DNA from: Streptococcus cristatus AS 1.3089
GTDB lineage: Bacteria > Bacillota > Bacilli > Lactobacillales > Streptococcaceae
DNA: 64,000 nt
Assembly (NCBI RefSeq): GCF_000385925.1
Contig: NC_021175.1
Coordinates: forward strand, 1,309,501 to 1,373,500
Direction: 5' to 3'
Below, in pieces: positions 34,925 through 45,067 of this stretch. The notes under the pieces were generated by a model that saw only the letters and a program-made list of their open reading frames with translations, searched no databases and was not told the origin of the DNA. The position numbers and the translations under genes were made by a program. Numbering within the stretch: the stretch's first letter is position 1; each line of letters begins with the position of its first letter.

Positions 34925-34959
34925 AAAGCCATTTCCGAGAAATCGGATTTGGTTTTTTT
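34925..34959 (+). terminator. Plus-strand terminator at the element edge
   Basis: AAAGCCATTTCCGA / TCGGATTTGGTTT stem with GAAA loop, followed by seven T. Confidence 0.75.
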
Positions 34960-34977
34960 GTTTTTCCAATAGAAAAT

Positions 34978-35036
34978 CCTTTGAAATCTGGAATGAGGCA
35001 GCATGACTACTGTCACTCATTCCTTCATCTCAAAGG
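34978..35036 (-). terminator. Terminator of the obgE operon
   Basis: CCTTTGA ... GGAATGAG / CTCATTCC ... TCAAAGG long stem, followed on the minus strand by ATTTTC. Confidence 0.65.
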
Positions 35037-35047
35037 ATTGGTTTCAA

Positions 35048-35203
35048 CTATTGATTTTCTTTCAATTTTTCTCGCTCAAGGCGAAGTTTGCGATTTGGAT
35101 TTAGCCGGTTGAAGAGTTCTTCCAGCTTTTCTGCATTCCAAACATCTGCTGCTGAGACAAAGTTGCCATTTTCGTCTCGGAAAGATATTGGTTTATCACC
35201 CAT
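35048..35203 (-). CDS. 51-residue protein following obgE
   Basis: A small frame starting at the ATG at 35203 with AAGGAGATATATA upstream, 11 bases after the obgE stop. The product begins MGDKPISFRDENGNFVSAAD, contains WNAEKLEELFNRLNPNRKL and ends basic. Similar short genes follow obgE in other streptococci as far as I recall. No function is known; no membrane segment is present. Confidence 0.75.
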   Translation of the reverse strand: MGDKPISFRDENGNFVSAADVWNAEKLEELFNRLNPNRKLRLEREKLKENQ

Positions 35204-35214
35204 TATATATCTCC

Positions 35215-36525
35215 TTAGTCAACAAATTCAAACTCAAACTTACCGATGCGCACCAAATCTCCGTCCTTGGCACCACGCGCACGAAGTGCTTCGTCAACGC
35301 CCATACCGCGCAACTGACGAGAGAATTTCATAATGGACTCATCACGGTCAAAGTTGGTCATTGTAAAGAGTTTTTCTAGTTTATCACCTGAAAGCACCCA
35401 TGTAGCATCATCATCACGGGAGATTTCGAAGGCTGGCGCTTCTTCGTCAAAGCCATAATAAGCCTCGTCTTCCATATCAGATTCTTCATAAAGCAGAAAC
35501 TCAGGCGTCTTATCCAGCAGCTCAGCCGTTGCATCCAAGAGCGTGGCAAGCCCCTGCTTGGTCAGACTAGAAATAGGGAAAATCTGCGGCAACTCTTCAA
35601 ATTCATCATAGTTGGCAGCCAATTTTTTCTTAAATTCTTTCAAGTTTTCTGCGCTATCAGGCATATCCATCTTATTGGCTACAATGATTTGTGGCCGTTC
35701 CATTAAGCGTAAATTATAGGATTCCAACTCTTTGTTGATCGCAAGGTAATCTTCATAAGGATCGCGTCCCTCACTAGCAGACATATCAATAACGTGCAAA
35801 ATGACCCGTGTCCGCTCGATATGACGAAGAAACTGGGTGCCTAGGCCTACTCCCTGACTGGCTCCTTCGATCAATCCTGGCAGATCGGCTACCGCAAAAG
35901 ATTCTCCAGACTGAGTCCGAACCATGCCCAGATTAGGAACAATCGTGGTAAAGTGATAGGCTCCGATTTTTGGCTTGGCTGATGTAATCACACTCAGAAG
36001 GGTTGACTTGCCAACTGAAGGAAAACCAACCAGACCAACATCGGCCAGCACTTTTAGCTCCAGCAGTAATTCTCTTTCCTGACCCGGCTCCCCATTTTCA
36101 GAAATTTCCGGAGCAGGATTTTTAGGTGTAGCAAAGCGGATATTGCCACGGCCGCCACGACCGCCATGCGCTACGACGAAACGTTGACCGTGCTCAATCA
36201 AATCTGTAATCACCTTGCCGGTCTCAGCATCACGCACGGTCGTCCCCTGCGGTACACGGATAATCAAATCCTCCGCTCCTCGACCATGCATTCCCTTGGT
36301 CATTCCTTTTTCGCCCGATTGAGCCTTGAAATGACGATTGTAACGGAAGTCCATCAAGGTACGGAGACCTTCATCCACGACAAAAATCACATCGCCACCA
36401 CGGCCGCCATCGCCGCCCCAAGGTCCGCCATTGGGTACATATTTTTCTCGACGAAAGGCCACCATGCCATCGCCGCCCTTGCCAGCCTTGACCTGAATCT
36501 TGGCTGTATCTAAAAACATACTCAT
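35215..36525 (-). CDS. obgE: GTPase ObgE/CgtA
   Basis: Obg is an essential GTPase that acts in late 50S ribosome assembly and stress responses. The 436-residue protein has the glycine-rich Obg domain (residues 1-160), the G domain with [17 protein letters not shown] and the SSLTKQG motif, and a C-terminal OCT domain beginning around residue 345. Downstream is a 51-codon gene, upstream a DUF4044 gene with its own terminator. Confidence 0.97.
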   Translation of the reverse strand: MSMFLDTAKIQVKAGKGGDGMVAFRREKYVPNGGPWGGDGGRGGDVIFVVDEGLRTLMDFRYNRHFKAQSGEKGMTKGMHGRGAEDLIIRVPQGTTVRDAETGKVITDLIEHGQRFVVAHGGRGGRGNIRFATPKNPAPEISENGEPGQERELLLELKVLADVGLVGFPSVGKSTLLSVITSAKPKIGAYHFTTIVPNLGMVRTQSGESFAVADLPGLIEGASQGVGLGTQFLRHIERTRVILHVIDMSASEGRDPYEDYLAINKELESYNLRLMERPQIIVANKMDMPDSAENLKEFKKKLAANYDEFEELPQIFPISSLTKQGLATLLDATAELLDKTPEFLLYEESDMEDEAYYGFDEEAPAFEISRDDDATWVLSGDKLEKLFTMTNFDRDESIMKFSRQLRGMGVDEALRARGAKDGDLVRIGKFEFEFVD

Positions 36526-36551
36526 ATAAATTCTCGCTTCTTTTTTACTCT

Positions 36552-36573
36552 AAAAAAACGCCTTGCAGCGTTT
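36552..36573 (-). terminator. Terminator of the DUF4044 gene
   Basis: AACGC-TGCAAG-GCGTT hairpin followed by seven T on the minus strand, directly past the stop codon. Confidence 0.85.
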
Positions 36574-36577
36574 AGGA

Positions 36578-36706
36578 TTAGAAGATTGCGCTGATAGCTT
36601 GTGCAAAAATTGCACCAACCGTTACAAGTAACATGATTACGATAACCAGCATTGTCAATTTTTCAAATCCAGTTTTTTTACGTTGTCCGTTATCTCCAAA
36701 AGCCAC
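36578..36706 (-). CDS. DUF4044 small membrane protein (GTG start)
   Basis: A 42-residue protein starting at GTG 36706 with GAGG 7 bases upstream. It begins MAFGDNGQRKKTGFEKLTML and continues as one membrane helix. This is the streptococcal DUF4044 family, function unknown. A good terminator follows at once, so it is expressed independently of obgE. Confidence 0.85.
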   Translation of the reverse strand: MAFGDNGQRKKTGFEKLTMLVIVIMLLVTVGAIFAQAISAIF

Positions 36707-36813
36707 TTTATTACCTCAATTCCAAGATTACTCTCTCTATTCTAACACGATTAGCACACTTTTTCAAATATTTACGAAAGGAAAAGGAAAAAGAGAGTTT
36801 TCACCCTGTCACC

Positions 36814-36862
36814 AAAAAAGATTGAAGAACTTGCCTCAAATAGGGACTTTCTCCAATCTTTT
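36814..36862 (-). terminator. Terminator of the cdaA-cdaR-glmM operon
   Basis: AAAAGATTG / CAATCTTTTTT arms with a structured loop and a T run on the minus strand. Confidence 0.75.
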
Positions 36863-36879
36863 GAATTTTATCTTGCTTT

Positions 36880-38232
36880 TTAGTCGATGCCAATCTCAGC
36901 ACGGACAACATCCGCAATTGTATCCACATAATAGTCCACTTCTTCGTGAGTTGGCGCTTCAGCCATAACACGCAGAAGCGGCTCTGTTCCACTTGGGCGG
37001 ACAAGGATGCGGCCGTTTCCTGCCATTTCAGTTTCCATTTTTTCAATAATGTCTCTGATAGCAGGAACTTCCATTGACTTATCTTTCATGGCATTTTCGA
37101 CACGAATATTAACTAATTTTTGTGGGTAAATGGTCACTTCGGCTGCAAGTTCAGACAAGCTCTTGCCAGTTTCTTTCATCACTTTGGTTAATTGCACAGC
37201 TGACAATTGACCATCACCAGTGGTATTATAATCCATGATAATGACATGACCAGATTGCTCACCGCCTAGATTATAACCGTTCTTGCGCATTTCTTCTACC
37301 ACGTAGCGGTCACCAACGGCAGTCACTACTTTATTGATGCCTTCCCGCTCTAAAGCTTTGTGGAAGCCAAGGTTGGACATAACGGTCGTCACAATTGTAT
37401 TTTGAGCCAATTGGCCTTTTTCAGAAAGATACTTGCCGATAATGTACATGATCTTGTCACCATCTACAATATCGCCATTTTCATCAACGGCAATCAAGCG
37501 GTCACTATCGCCATCAAAAGCAAGTCCAATCGCCGCCCCTGATTCACGGACTGTTTCCTGTAAGCCTTCTGGATGAGTTGAGCCTACATTCAAGTTAATG
37601 TTGAGGCCATCTGGATTTTCTCCGATAACAGTCAGCTGGGCACCCAAATCAGCAAAAATTTGACGGGCACTGGTTGAAGCAGCACCATTTGCCGTATCAA
37701 GGGCAACATGCATGCCTTCAAGATCTAAACCAGTTGAAACGATGTATTGTTGGTACTTACGCAAGCCTTCAGGATAGTCCATGACTTTTCCTAAACCTTC
37801 TGCACTTGGACGTGGAAGAGTATCTTCTGCTGCGTCCAGCAAAGCTTCGATTTCGAGTTCGCGTTCATCATCCAGTTTATAACCATCGCCACCAAAGAAT
37901 TTGATGCCATTATCGAGAGCAGGATTGTGGCTAGCTGAAATCATGACACCCGCACTGGCTTTTTCGGATTTGACCAAGTAAGCAACACCTGGAGTCGCGA
38001 TCACACCTAGTTTGTAGACGTGAATCCCGACAGAAAGCAGACCTGCAATCAAGGCACTCTCCAACATTTCCCCCGAAATGCGCGTATCACGACCAACAAA
38101 TACCCGAGGAACTTCACTTTCGTGTTGGCTCAGAACATATCCACCAAAACGACCCAGTTTAAAGGCCAATTCCGGCGTTAATTCCACATTAGCTTCTCCA
38201 CGAACACCATCGGTTCCAAAATATTTACCCAT
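36880..38232 (-). CDS. glmM: Phosphoglucosamine mutase
   Basis: GlmM converts glucosamine-6-phosphate to glucosamine-1-phosphate for UDP-GlcNAc and peptidoglycan. The 450-residue protein has the phosphoserine loop [14 protein letters not shown], the metal loop [15 protein letters not shown], the sugar loop GGEQSGHVI and the phosphate-binding [12 protein letters not shown]. It is last in the conserved cdaA-cdaR-glmM operon, 29 bases after cdaR; GlmM is known to bind and restrain CdaA in other Firmicutes. Confidence 0.97.
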   Translation of the reverse strand: MGKYFGTDGVRGEANVELTPELAFKLGRFGGYVLSQHESEVPRVFVGRDTRISGEMLESALIAGLLSVGIHVYKLGVIATPGVAYLVKSEKASAGVMISASHNPALDNGIKFFGGDGYKLDDERELEIEALLDAAEDTLPRPSAEGLGKVMDYPEGLRKYQQYIVSTGLDLEGMHVALDTANGAASTSARQIFADLGAQLTVIGENPDGLNINLNVGSTHPEGLQETVRESGAAIGLAFDGDSDRLIAVDENGDIVDGDKIMYIIGKYLSEKGQLAQNTIVTTVMSNLGFHKALEREGINKVVTAVGDRYVVEEMRKNGYNLGGEQSGHVIIMDYNTTGDGQLSAVQLTKVMKETGKSLSELAAEVTIYPQKLVNIRVENAMKDKSMEVPAIRDIIEKMETEMAGNGRILVRPSGTEPLLRVMAEAPTHEEVDYYVDTIADVVRAEIGID

Positions 38233-38261
38233 TTTTAAAATTTTCCTTTCAAATCTTGCAT

Positions 38262-39011
38262 TTATTTACTAGATGAACTCGAACTTGAGCTCGATTTTGA
38301 GCTTGACGAATTCGAATGTGTTATTTTTGTCGTAACTTTCATCGTTGTTTCAAACGGAGTCACAACACTTGGCAAAACATTCCCATTGGCATCCATGGCC
38401 TGCAAGGAAGCTGCCCCACTATAATTTCCTGAAATAGTGACATTGCTTGGTAAAACTGCTGCGACATGATTAACTTTTTCCAAAGTTTCTTCATCGCTTG
38501 TCACTGTCACTTCTTCGTGCTCCAAGCTCACATTTGTGATAGAGATATCTTCTGCAACCTGGCTGACTGTGATGAGATACTTCACTGGTACTTTCTTGCT
38601 TGCTTTTTTACCTATCTTGACTGAAATTTTTTGCGGATTGACCGTAGCAGACAGGCCGCTAGGTAGATTTTCCACCTTCAGCTGTACTTCGACCGTTCCT
38701 TCTGATGCATTGGATAAATCCGCCACCACATGAAACTTCCGTGTACTCTCCTGCATTTCGCTGCTTAGGGTCACTCTATTAGACCCCGTCAAAACAACGC
38801 TAGCTTCGGAAGTGAAGCCGCTAATGAAGTAACGTTCACTATCGTACTTGATGTCAATCGGAACATTGGAAATCGTATTGCTGTACGTTTCCGAGGTCAC
38901 TTGTCGAATACTGATACTGTTTTGAAAACTACTAGAGGTCGCATAAACAAACAAAACTATCGCAAAGAATAAAGAGGAGACAATATAAAGAATTTTTTTA
39001 CTTTCTTTCAT
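38262..39011 (-). CDS. cdaR: CdaA regulator CdaR (YbbR-like)
   Basis: A 249-residue membrane-anchored protein with one N-terminal helix ([18 protein letters not shown]) and about two extracytoplasmic YbbR repeats ([17 protein letters not shown] and [25 protein letters not shown]). It ends in a serine tract. It modulates the adjacent diadenylate cyclase. It overlaps cdaA by 14 bases. The length is short compared with the four-repeat Bacillus protein, as is usual in streptococci. Confidence 0.9.
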   Translation of the reverse strand: MKESKKILYIVSSLFFAIVLFVYATSSSFQNSISIRQVTSETYSNTISNVPIDIKYDSERYFISGFTSEASVVLTGSNRVTLSSEMQESTRKFHVVADLSNASEGTVEVQLKVENLPSGLSATVNPQKISVKIGKKASKKVPVKYLITVSQVAEDISITNVSLEHEEVTVTSDEETLEKVNHVAAVLPSNVTISGNYSGAASLQAMDANGNVLPSVVTPFETTMKVTTKITHSNSSSSKSSSSSSSSSK

Positions 39012-39855
39012 TCTTCCATCCTCCTAGTAAACGATTCTTTAGACTCAGTTTTTCATGCTTGTCTGATAGCAGGACTTCTCGCAGTTGTAGCTCAAACTCA
39101 TTCAAGCTCAAGTTGTGCTTGAAAACTCCATTATGTGTCGTAGAAATACCACCTGTTTCCTCAGACACGACAAAAGTAAAGGCATCTGAAACTTCCGAAA
39201 GGCCAATCGCAGCCCGGTGCCGAGTTCCAAATTCCTTGGAAATACCTGTACTTTCTGTTAGCGGCAAATAGGCACAAGAAGCAGCGATCTTATTATCTTT
39301 GATAATAACTGCCCCATCATGCAGAGGCGTATTAGGAATGAAAATATTGATCAACAGTTCCCCAGAGATATCCGCATCCAGTGGGATTCCCGTTGCAATG
39401 TATTCCTGCAACGTTCGAGTGCCCTGAATAGCCACCAAGGCACCGATCTTACGCGGACTCATGTAAGCTACTGCCTTAACAAAGGCTTGAATCAATTTCT
39501 CCTCACTGCTGACTGGCGTGGCCGAAAAAATCTCAGTTGCTCTACCCAGCTTTTCAAGACCAGTCCGAATCTCAGGCGAGAAAATCACCACTGCCGCAAT
39601 AACCCCGTAGGTAATAACCTGATTGATCAACCATGAAATGGTCGTTAAACCAATGATATTCGCTAAAAACTGTGCCAAGATGAAGAAGAGCACTCCCCGA
39701 ACCAGAATCATAATTTTGGTTCCGGCAATTGCTTTAGTAAAATGGTATAAAATACAGGTAACCAAAGCAATATCAATAATGTTGATTAAAATATTCCAAG
39801 GATTACTGAATACATTAGCCCAGTATTGGAGATTGGTTAGTTGTTGAAAATTCAT
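38998..39855 (-). CDS. cdaA: Diadenylate cyclase CdaA
   Basis: CdaA makes cyclic di-AMP from two ATP; this signal controls potassium, osmolytes and wall homeostasis. The 285-residue protein has three N-terminal membrane helices and a DAC domain with the DGA motif PLHDGAVII and the RHR motif GTRHRAAIG. First gene of cdaA-cdaR-glmM, divergent from murT-gatD. Confidence 0.97.
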   Translation of the reverse strand: MNFQQLTNLQYWANVFSNPWNILINIIDIALVTCILYHFTKAIAGTKIMILVRGVLFFILAQFLANIIGLTTISWLINQVITYGVIAAVVIFSPEIRTGLEKLGRATEIFSATPVSSEEKLIQAFVKAVAYMSPRKIGALVAIQGTRTLQEYIATGIPLDADISGELLINIFIPNTPLHDGAVIIKDNKIAASCAYLPLTESTGISKEFGTRHRAAIGLSEVSDAFTFVVSEETGGISTTHNGVFKHNLSLNEFELQLREVLLSDKHEKLSLKNRLLGGWKNERK

Positions 39856-39897
39856 TGCATAGTGGCCCTCCCAGTCAAAAACAAACGGTTCTCAACC

Positions 39898-39906
39898 ATT
39901 ATATCA
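39898..39906 (-). promoter_or_regulatory. Extended -10 promoter of the cdaA operon
   Basis: Minus strand TGA-TATAAT, TATAAT at 39903-39898; leader about 35 bases. Confidence 0.6.
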
Positions 39907-39946
39907 CTTTTAAGGATATTTTTCTGTAACCTTCTTTACTTTTTTA

Positions 39947-39955
39947 TGATAAAAT
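39947..39955 (+). promoter_or_regulatory. Extended -10 of murT, placed for a leaderless transcript
   Basis: TGA-TAAAAT with TAAAAT at 39950-39955; the murT ATG begins at 39963, seven bases after the hexamer, and no ribosome site lies between. Confidence 0.5.
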
Positions 39956-39962
39956 ATTTCTT

Positions 39963-41306
39963 ATGAAGATAAATACAGCATTGGGCCTCTTGGCAGGCAA
40001 GTCCTCCCACTTTGTTCTCAGCAAAATGGGACGCGGCTCGACTCTGCCAGGGAAAGTTGCCCTCACATTTGACAAAAACATTCTGCAAAACTTAGCCAAG
40101 AACTACGAAGTTGTGGTTATTACAGGAACAAACGGAAAAACTCTGACTACAGCTTTGACGGTGGGCATTCTCAAGGAAGCTTTCGGAGAAGTGGTGACCA
40201 ATCCTAGCGGTGCCAATATGATTACAGGGATTACAACAACCTTCCTGACTTCTAAAAAAGGCAAATCTGGCAAAAATATCGCTGTACTGGAAATCGATGA
40301 AGCCAGCCTATCTCGGATTTGTGATTATATCAAGCCTAGCCTCTTCGTCTTTACCAATATTTTCCGAGACCAGATGGACCGCTATGGTGAGATCTACACG
40401 ACCTATCAGATGATCTTGGATGCGGCTGCTAAGGTTCCTGAAGCAACTGTACTGATGAATGGCGATAGTCCGCTCTTTAACTCGGTCAGCCTGAAAAATC
40501 CTGTCCGTTACTATGGTTTCGACACGGAGAAAAGCCAGGCTAAGCTGGCGCACTACAATACCGAGGGCATCCTCTGCCCTAAGTGCGAGCATATCCTCAA
40601 GTACGAGCTCAATACTTATGCAAATCTAGGAGCTTACATCTGTGAGGACTGTGGCTTCAAGCGTCCTAAGCTAGACTACAGCCTGACCGCTCTCAAGACA
40701 CTTGAGCACAACCGCTCTGTCTTTACCATTGATGGACAAGATTATCAAATCAATATCGGTGGTCTCTACAATATCTACAATGCCTTGGCCGCTGTGTCAG
40801 TTGCACAGTTCTTCGGAGTCGAACCGGCTACCATCAAGGCTGGCTTTGACAAGAGCCGAGCTGTCTTTGGCCGTCAGGAAACTTTCAAAATTGGCGATAA
40901 GGAATGTACCTTGGTCTTGATCAAAAATCCAGTCGGTGCTACCCAAGCCTTGGAAATGATTAAGCTGGCACCTTTTGACTTTAGCCTATCTGTCCTGCTC
41001 AATGCCAACTATGCGGACGGTATTGATACTAGCTGGATCTGGGATGCTGATTTTGAGAAAATTTTAGAGATGGATATCCCTCAGGTCCTTGCAGGCGGAG
41101 TTCGCCATTCTGAGATTGCTCGTCGACTGCGGGTAACAGGATATCCAGCAGATCAGATTACCGAAGTCAAAGATTTGGAAGCAGTCTTTAAGTTGATTGA
41201 AAAACAAGAAACCAAGCATGCCTACATCCTAGCTACTTATACCGCTATGCTGGAATTCCGTGAGTTGCTGGCAGAACGACAAGTAATTAGAAAGGAGATG
41301 AACTAA
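39963..41306 (+). CDS. murT: Lipid II isoglutaminyl synthase, MurT subunit
   Basis: MurT with GatD amidates the D-Glu of lipid II to D-isoglutamine, needed for crosslinking and lysozyme resistance. The 447-residue protein has a Mur-ligase ATP loop [11 protein letters not shown], the [16 protein letters not shown] central motif, a zinc ribbon CPKC...CEDC around residues 205-230 and a DUF1727 C-terminus. The gatD start overlaps its last base. No Shine-Dalgarno precedes the ATG. Confidence 0.95.
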   Translation: MKINTALGLLAGKSSHFVLSKMGRGSTLPGKVALTFDKNILQNLAKNYEVVVITGTNGKTLTTALTVGILKEAFGEVVTNPSGANMITGITTTFLTSKKGKSGKNIAVLEIDEASLSRICDYIKPSLFVFTNIFRDQMDRYGEIYTTYQMILDAAAKVPEATVLMNGDSPLFNSVSLKNPVRYYGFDTEKSQAKLAHYNTEGILCPKCEHILKYELNTYANLGAYICEDCGFKRPKLDYSLTALKTLEHNRSVFTIDGQDYQINIGGLYNIYNALAAVSVAQFFGVEPATIKAGFDKSRAVFGRQETFKIGDKECTLVLIKNPVGATQALEMIKLAPFDFSLSVLLNANYADGIDTSWIWDADFEKILEMDIPQVLAGGVRHSEIARRLRVTGYPADQITEVKDLEAVFKLIEKQETKHAYILATYTAMLEFRELLAERQVIRKEMN

Positions 41307-42091
41307 TGGTTTATAGATCCCTCGTTTCTCCTGAGAACCAGGATTATCACTATGACTTAAAAATCGCTCATCTCTACGGCGACCTTATGAATACCTATGG
41401 CGACAACGGTAATGTCCTGATGCTCAAGTATGTAGCTGAAAAGCTAGGCGCTAGGGTTGAGGTTGATATTGTCTCCCTAGAAGATGACTTTGACAAGGAC
41501 AGCTACGACATCGTCTTCTTTGGCGGAGGTCAAGACTATGAGCAAACGATCGTGGCTCGTGACTTGCCAGCTAAAAAAGAAGCTTTGGAAAGCTTTATCA
41601 ATGAAAACGGCGTTGTACTAGCTATCTGCGGTGGCTTCCAACTCTTAGGCCAATACTATATCGAAGCTTCTGGCCGTCGAATCGAAGGACTCGGCATCAT
41701 GGGACACTATACCCTAAACCAAGTCAAGAATCGCTATATCGGCGACATCAAGATTTATAACGAAGAATTTGATGAAACCTACTACGGCTTTGAAAACCAC
41801 CAAGGGCGTACTTTTCTCTCCGACGATGAAAAACCGCTGGGCAAAGTCGTCTATGGAAATGGTAATAATCAGGAAGACGGCAACGAAGGTGTCCACTATA
41901 AAAATGTCTTTGGTTCCTACTTCCATGGCCCCATCTTATCCCGCAATGCGAATCTGGCCTACCGTCTGGTGACCACTGCTCTGAAAAACAAGTATGGCTC
42001 AGATATTAAACTGGCTGCTTATGAAGATATCCTTGCACAAGAAATCCCAGAAGAATACGGAGATATCAAAAGCAAGGCTGAATTTGAATAA
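41306..42091 (+). CDS. gatD: Lipid II isoglutaminyl synthase, glutaminase subunit GatD
   Basis: A 261-residue class I glutamine amidotransferase that supplies ammonia to MurT. The nucleophile is Cys108 in [14 protein letters not shown], and the catalytic His lies in [12 protein letters not shown]. Start and stop of the pair overlap by one base after AGGAG. A small LapA-type gene follows after 14 bases. Confidence 0.95.
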   Translation: MVYRSLVSPENQDYHYDLKIAHLYGDLMNTYGDNGNVLMLKYVAEKLGARVEVDIVSLEDDFDKDSYDIVFFGGGQDYEQTIVARDLPAKKEALESFINENGVVLAICGGFQLLGQYYIEASGRRIEGLGIMGHYTLNQVKNRYIGDIKIYNEEFDETYYGFENHQGRTFLSDDEKPLGKVVYGNGNNQEDGNEGVHYKNVFGSYFHGPILSRNANLAYRLVTTALKNKYGSDIKLAAYEDILAQEIPEEYGDIKSKAEFE

Positions 42092-42105
42092 ATAGGAGAA
42101 TCGTT

Positions 42106-42363
42106 ATGAAAGAAAAATTTCACTATATCCTGCTATTGATTACCATTCTATTGGTTGCCAGTATTTCCTTGGCCAATATGCAGAGCGTCAATGTTAGTTT
42201 TATCCTTTTCAGCTTCAAACTTCCCTTGATCATATTGGTTTTGGTCTCTGTTCTCCTAGGCTCTGTCACGACCTTTCTCATCAGCATGCCAAAGAACTTC
42301 TCGCTAAAAAATGAGCTCAAGAAAACCAAAGAAGCTCTGAAAACATCTCAAAAAGAAAACTAG
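42106..42363 (+). CDS. LapA-domain (DUF1049) small membrane protein
   Basis: An 85-residue protein with two membrane helices and a basic, coiled C-terminal tail (NELKKTKEALKTSQKEN). The NMQSVNVSFILFSFKLPLIILVLVSVLLG segment is typical of LapA/DUF1049 proteins. Role unknown in Gram-positives. It closes the murT-gatD operon. Confidence 0.8.
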   Translation: MKEKFHYILLLITILLVASISLANMQSVNVSFILFSFKLPLIILVLVSVLLGSVTTFLISMPKNFSLKNELKKTKEALKTSQKEN

Positions 42364-42389
42364 GCTGGAAATTCCAACCTAGTTTTTTT
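42357..42389. terminator. Bidirectional terminator between the murT operon and the signal-peptidase homologue
   Basis: AAACTAGG-CTGG / CCAA-CCTAGTTTTTTT hairpin; T runs on both strands. Confidence 0.85.
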
Positions 42390-42390
42390 G

Positions 42391-42948
42391 CTACTTTGTT
42401 TCAACAAAACCAAATTTATCTAAGGGAGAAATACGGAATTCTACAATTCCCTTGATCTGCTCCTTTTTGATCAGACCAAATTCTCGACTGTCTTTCGTAT
42501 TTTCCCGTCGATCATTCAAGATGAGAAAAGAATTTTTAGGGATAGTATCAGAAGTCGCTCCTTTTAAGTCAACAACAGAAAAATCGTGGGTATAATAGCC
42601 CGTGCTGGCAGCCGAAGCCAGATACTTCTCTCGCATCTTTTCGATATATTGCTCTGATTGCACCTGATCGTTCAGATATAGCAAGTTATCCATATAGGTC
42701 ACCTTGTCATTTTCCATAGCAATAACACGGCCGACATATTCTTTCCCATCGACCTCATAGAGGGCAAATTCCCCACGAGCAAGCTTGGCTGTCTTATCCG
42801 CCAAGACCAAATCATTTTCCGCTAAGAAAGAATTGGCATCTTGCTTGGTGATACGATAAGGTGTATAGACAAACAAACGTAAGCCCACCAAAATGGCAAT
42901 AAATACCGTCACAATGATAATATTCCTTAGTAAATCTCTCTTTAACAT
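42391..42948 (-). CDS. SipA-like signal peptidase I homologue without the Ser/Lys dyad
   Basis: A 185-residue S26-family protein with one N-terminal membrane helix. Aligning by eye to type I signal peptidases, the nucleophile box has Asp37 (ITKQDANSFLAENDLVL) where the serine should be, and the box normally containing Lys-Arg-Val-Ile reads V-G-R-V-I with Gly73 for the lysine. The last box is LNDRRENTKDSREFGLI. The same Asp and Gly substitutions are known from SipA of S. pyogenes pilus loci, a non-catalytic pilus-assembly factor. No pilus genes lie nearby, so this is either a chaperone-like protein or an enzyme with another mechanism. Confidence 0.8.
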   Translation of the reverse strand: MLKRDLLRNIIIVTVFIAILVGLRLFVYTPYRITKQDANSFLAENDLVLADKTAKLARGEFALYEVDGKEYVGRVIAMENDKVTYMDNLLYLNDQVQSEQYIEKMREKYLASAASTGYYTHDFSVVDLKGATSDTIPKNSFLILNDRRENTKDSREFGLIKKEQIKGIVEFRISPLDKFGFVETK

Positions 42949-42972
42949 CTCTCTCCCCTGTCCTTTTATTCT

Positions 42973-42981
42973 ATTATATCA
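42973..42981 (-). promoter_or_regulatory. Extended -10 promoter of the signal-peptidase homologue
   Basis: Minus strand TGA-TATAAT, TATAAT at 42978-42973; AGGGGAGAG ribosome site before the ATG. Confidence 0.6.
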
Positions 42982-43040
42982 TTTTTCATGGGATTAGACA
43001 AAACACAGAGACGAGAAAGGATTTTCTTTAATAAAATTGT

Positions 43041-43089
43041 AAAAAAGGCAAAGCCTATTGAGGAGCTCCCTCAATCGAATTTGCCTTTC
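43041..43089 (-). terminator. Terminator of thrS
   Basis: AAAGGCAAA / TTTGCCTTTTTT outer stem with inner GAGGGAGCTCCTC hairpin. Confidence 0.8.
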
Positions 43090-43094
43090 TAATT

Positions 43095-45044
43095 TTAATC
43101 TTCTTTAGCCACGCGTGATTTGTTAGCGATATCAGCTAAGATAGCTTGAACAAAGTCATCAACTGAGACAGTTTGTGTTTCTTTTTGGCCGTAGCGACGA
43201 ACGTTGACTGTTCCATCTTCCATTTCCTTGTCTCCAACGATCAATTGGTAAGGAATCTTGCTAGTTTGAGAAGCACGGATCTTGAACTGCATTTTTTCAT
43301 TACGTTCATCCACATCAGCACGAACCCCACGGTCACGGAGTTTCTTCGCCACTTCCCATGCGTAGTCCACGTGTTTTTCGTTAGAAACTGGGATGAGGGT
43401 TACTTGGTGTGGTGCAAGCCATGTTGGGAAGGCACCCTTGTAGTTTTCAATCAAGATAGCTGTGAAGCGTTCCATGGTTGAGATAACCCCACGGTGGATC
43501 ATAACTGGACGGTGCTCTTCGCCATCAGCTCCGATGTATTTGAGGTCGAAACGTTCTGGAAGCAAGAAGTCAAGCTGGATAGTAGAAAGTGTTTCTTCTT
43601 TACCAAGGGCAGTTTTAACCTGAATATCCAATTTTGGTCCGTAGAAGGCTGCTTCACCTTCTGCTTCAAAGTAGTCAACACCCATTTCATCAAGGGCGGC
43701 ACGAAGCATGGTTTGGGCATTTTCCCACATCTCATCGTTGTCAAAGTACTTGTGAGTATCTTGAGGGTCGCGAAGAGAGAGACGGAAGCGGTATTCAGTC
43801 AAGTTGAAGTCTTCATAAACATCGATAATCAACTGAAGGGCGCGTTGGAATTCTTCTTGGATTTGTTCTGGGGTAACGAAAAGGTGACCGTCGTTGAGGG
43901 ACATTTCACGAACACGTTGAAGACCAGTCAGAGCACCCGATTTTTCATAGCGGTGCATCATTCCGATCTCAGCAATACGGATTGGCAACTCACGGTAAGA
44001 GTGAACATGGTGTTTGAAGACTTGGATGTGGTGTGGGCAGTTCATTGGACGAAGGACAAACTCTTCACCGTCACCCATGTCCATGGTTGGGAACATATCT
44101 TCACGGTAGTGATCCCAGTGACCAGAAGTCTTATAAAGTTCCACAGAGGCAAGTGGTGGAGTGTAAACGTGTTGGTAGCCTGCAGCTATTTCCTTATCGA
44201 CAATGTAGCGTTCCAATTCACGACGGATAGTCGCACCATTTGGCAACCAGAATGGCAAACCTTGTCCAACTTCTTGAGAAATCATGAAGAGGTCAAGCTC
44301 TTTACCAAGTTTACGGTGGTCACGTTCTTTGGCTTCTTCACGCATTTGAAGGTAGTTCTTCAAATCTTTCTTGTCAAACCAAGCTGTACCGTAGATCCGT
44401 TGCATCATAGCATTGTCACTATTTCCACGCCAGTAAGCACCAGCTACATGGAGAAGGTGGAAGATTTGGATTCGACCTGTTGAAGGAACGTGCGGACCAC
44501 GGCAGAGGTCTACATATTCGCCCTGACGGTAGATGGTCAACCCCCCCTCATCTTCCGAGTGCTCTTCAATCAATTCTAACTTGTATGGGTCATGTTTGAA
44601 AATTTCACGTGCCTCGTCTTTCGATACTTCCTCACGAATAGAAGGGAAGTTTTCTTTGACGATCTTTTGCATTTCTTCTTCGATACGAGGCAGGTCTTCG
44701 TTGGAGATTTGACCAGCTGTGTTGTCCGTATCGTAGTAGAAGCCATCTTCGATAGCTGGACCAACTCCCAAGTGAATGTCTGGGAAAAGGCGACGAGCTG
44801 CTTGGGCAAACAAGTGAGCAGCTGAGTGGCGCAAGATTGGCAGAGCATCTTCGTGATCAGGTGTCACGATTTCGATAGCACCATCTTCAGTGATGGCACG
44901 AGTTGTATCAATCAATTTGCCGTTGAATTTACCAGCAAGAGCTTTTTTAGCTAGGGAATTGCTGATAGATTGGGCAATTTCAAAAGTAGTAACGCCAGCT
45001 TCGAATTCACGAACAGCGCCATCTGGGAAAGTAATCTTAATCAT
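43095..45044 (-). CDS. thrS: Threonyl-tRNA synthetase
   Basis: A 649-residue class II synthetase that charges tRNA-Thr. It has the TGS domain (1-61), the editing domain with [11 protein letters not shown] and the HxxxH/C zinc-like site, the catalytic core with motif 2 [17 protein letters not shown] and the zinc-binding [12 protein letters not shown], and an anticodon domain. It is the second gene behind a threonine T-box: the P-loop gene upstream ends only 23 bases away and no promoter fits between, so the T-box should control both. Confidence 0.97.
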   Translation of the reverse strand: MIKITFPDGAVREFEAGVTTFEIAQSISNSLAKKALAGKFNGKLIDTTRAITEDGAIEIVTPDHEDALPILRHSAAHLFAQAARRLFPDIHLGVGPAIEDGFYYDTDNTAGQISNEDLPRIEEEMQKIVKENFPSIREEVSKDEAREIFKHDPYKLELIEEHSEDEGGLTIYRQGEYVDLCRGPHVPSTGRIQIFHLLHVAGAYWRGNSDNAMMQRIYGTAWFDKKDLKNYLQMREEAKERDHRKLGKELDLFMISQEVGQGLPFWLPNGATIRRELERYIVDKEIAAGYQHVYTPPLASVELYKTSGHWDHYREDMFPTMDMGDGEEFVLRPMNCPHHIQVFKHHVHSYRELPIRIAEIGMMHRYEKSGALTGLQRVREMSLNDGHLFVTPEQIQEEFQRALQLIIDVYEDFNLTEYRFRLSLRDPQDTHKYFDNDEMWENAQTMLRAALDEMGVDYFEAEGEAAFYGPKLDIQVKTALGKEETLSTIQLDFLLPERFDLKYIGADGEEHRPVMIHRGVISTMERFTAILIENYKGAFPTWLAPHQVTLIPVSNEKHVDYAWEVAKKLRDRGVRADVDERNEKMQFKIRASQTSKIPYQLIVGDKEMEDGTVNVRRYGQKETQTVSVDDFVQAILADIANKSRVAKED

Positions 45045-45067
45045 GGTTTTCTCCTTAAATATTTATT

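Larger units (their letters stand above)
34711..35047. other. 337-bp gene-free interval at the element's right edge
   Basis: Contains the right 26-bp repeat, a tandem TTTTTGGTACC doublet at 34748-34769, a hairpin AATACGGT / ACCGTATT at 34875-34901, a plus-strand terminator and the obgE-operon terminator. The native chromosome probably resumes between 34770 and 34980; no attachment core could be fixed because the left end is lost. Confidence 0.5.

Noticed and set aside
43494..44483. 329-codon plus-strand frame opposite thrS
   Set aside because: It is the antisense shadow of the conserved thrS catalytic core, with no start signal or recognisable product.
43095..45044. A T-box immediately upstream of thrS
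   Set aside because: Only 23 bases separate thrS from the preceding gene; the T-box is upstream of that gene instead.
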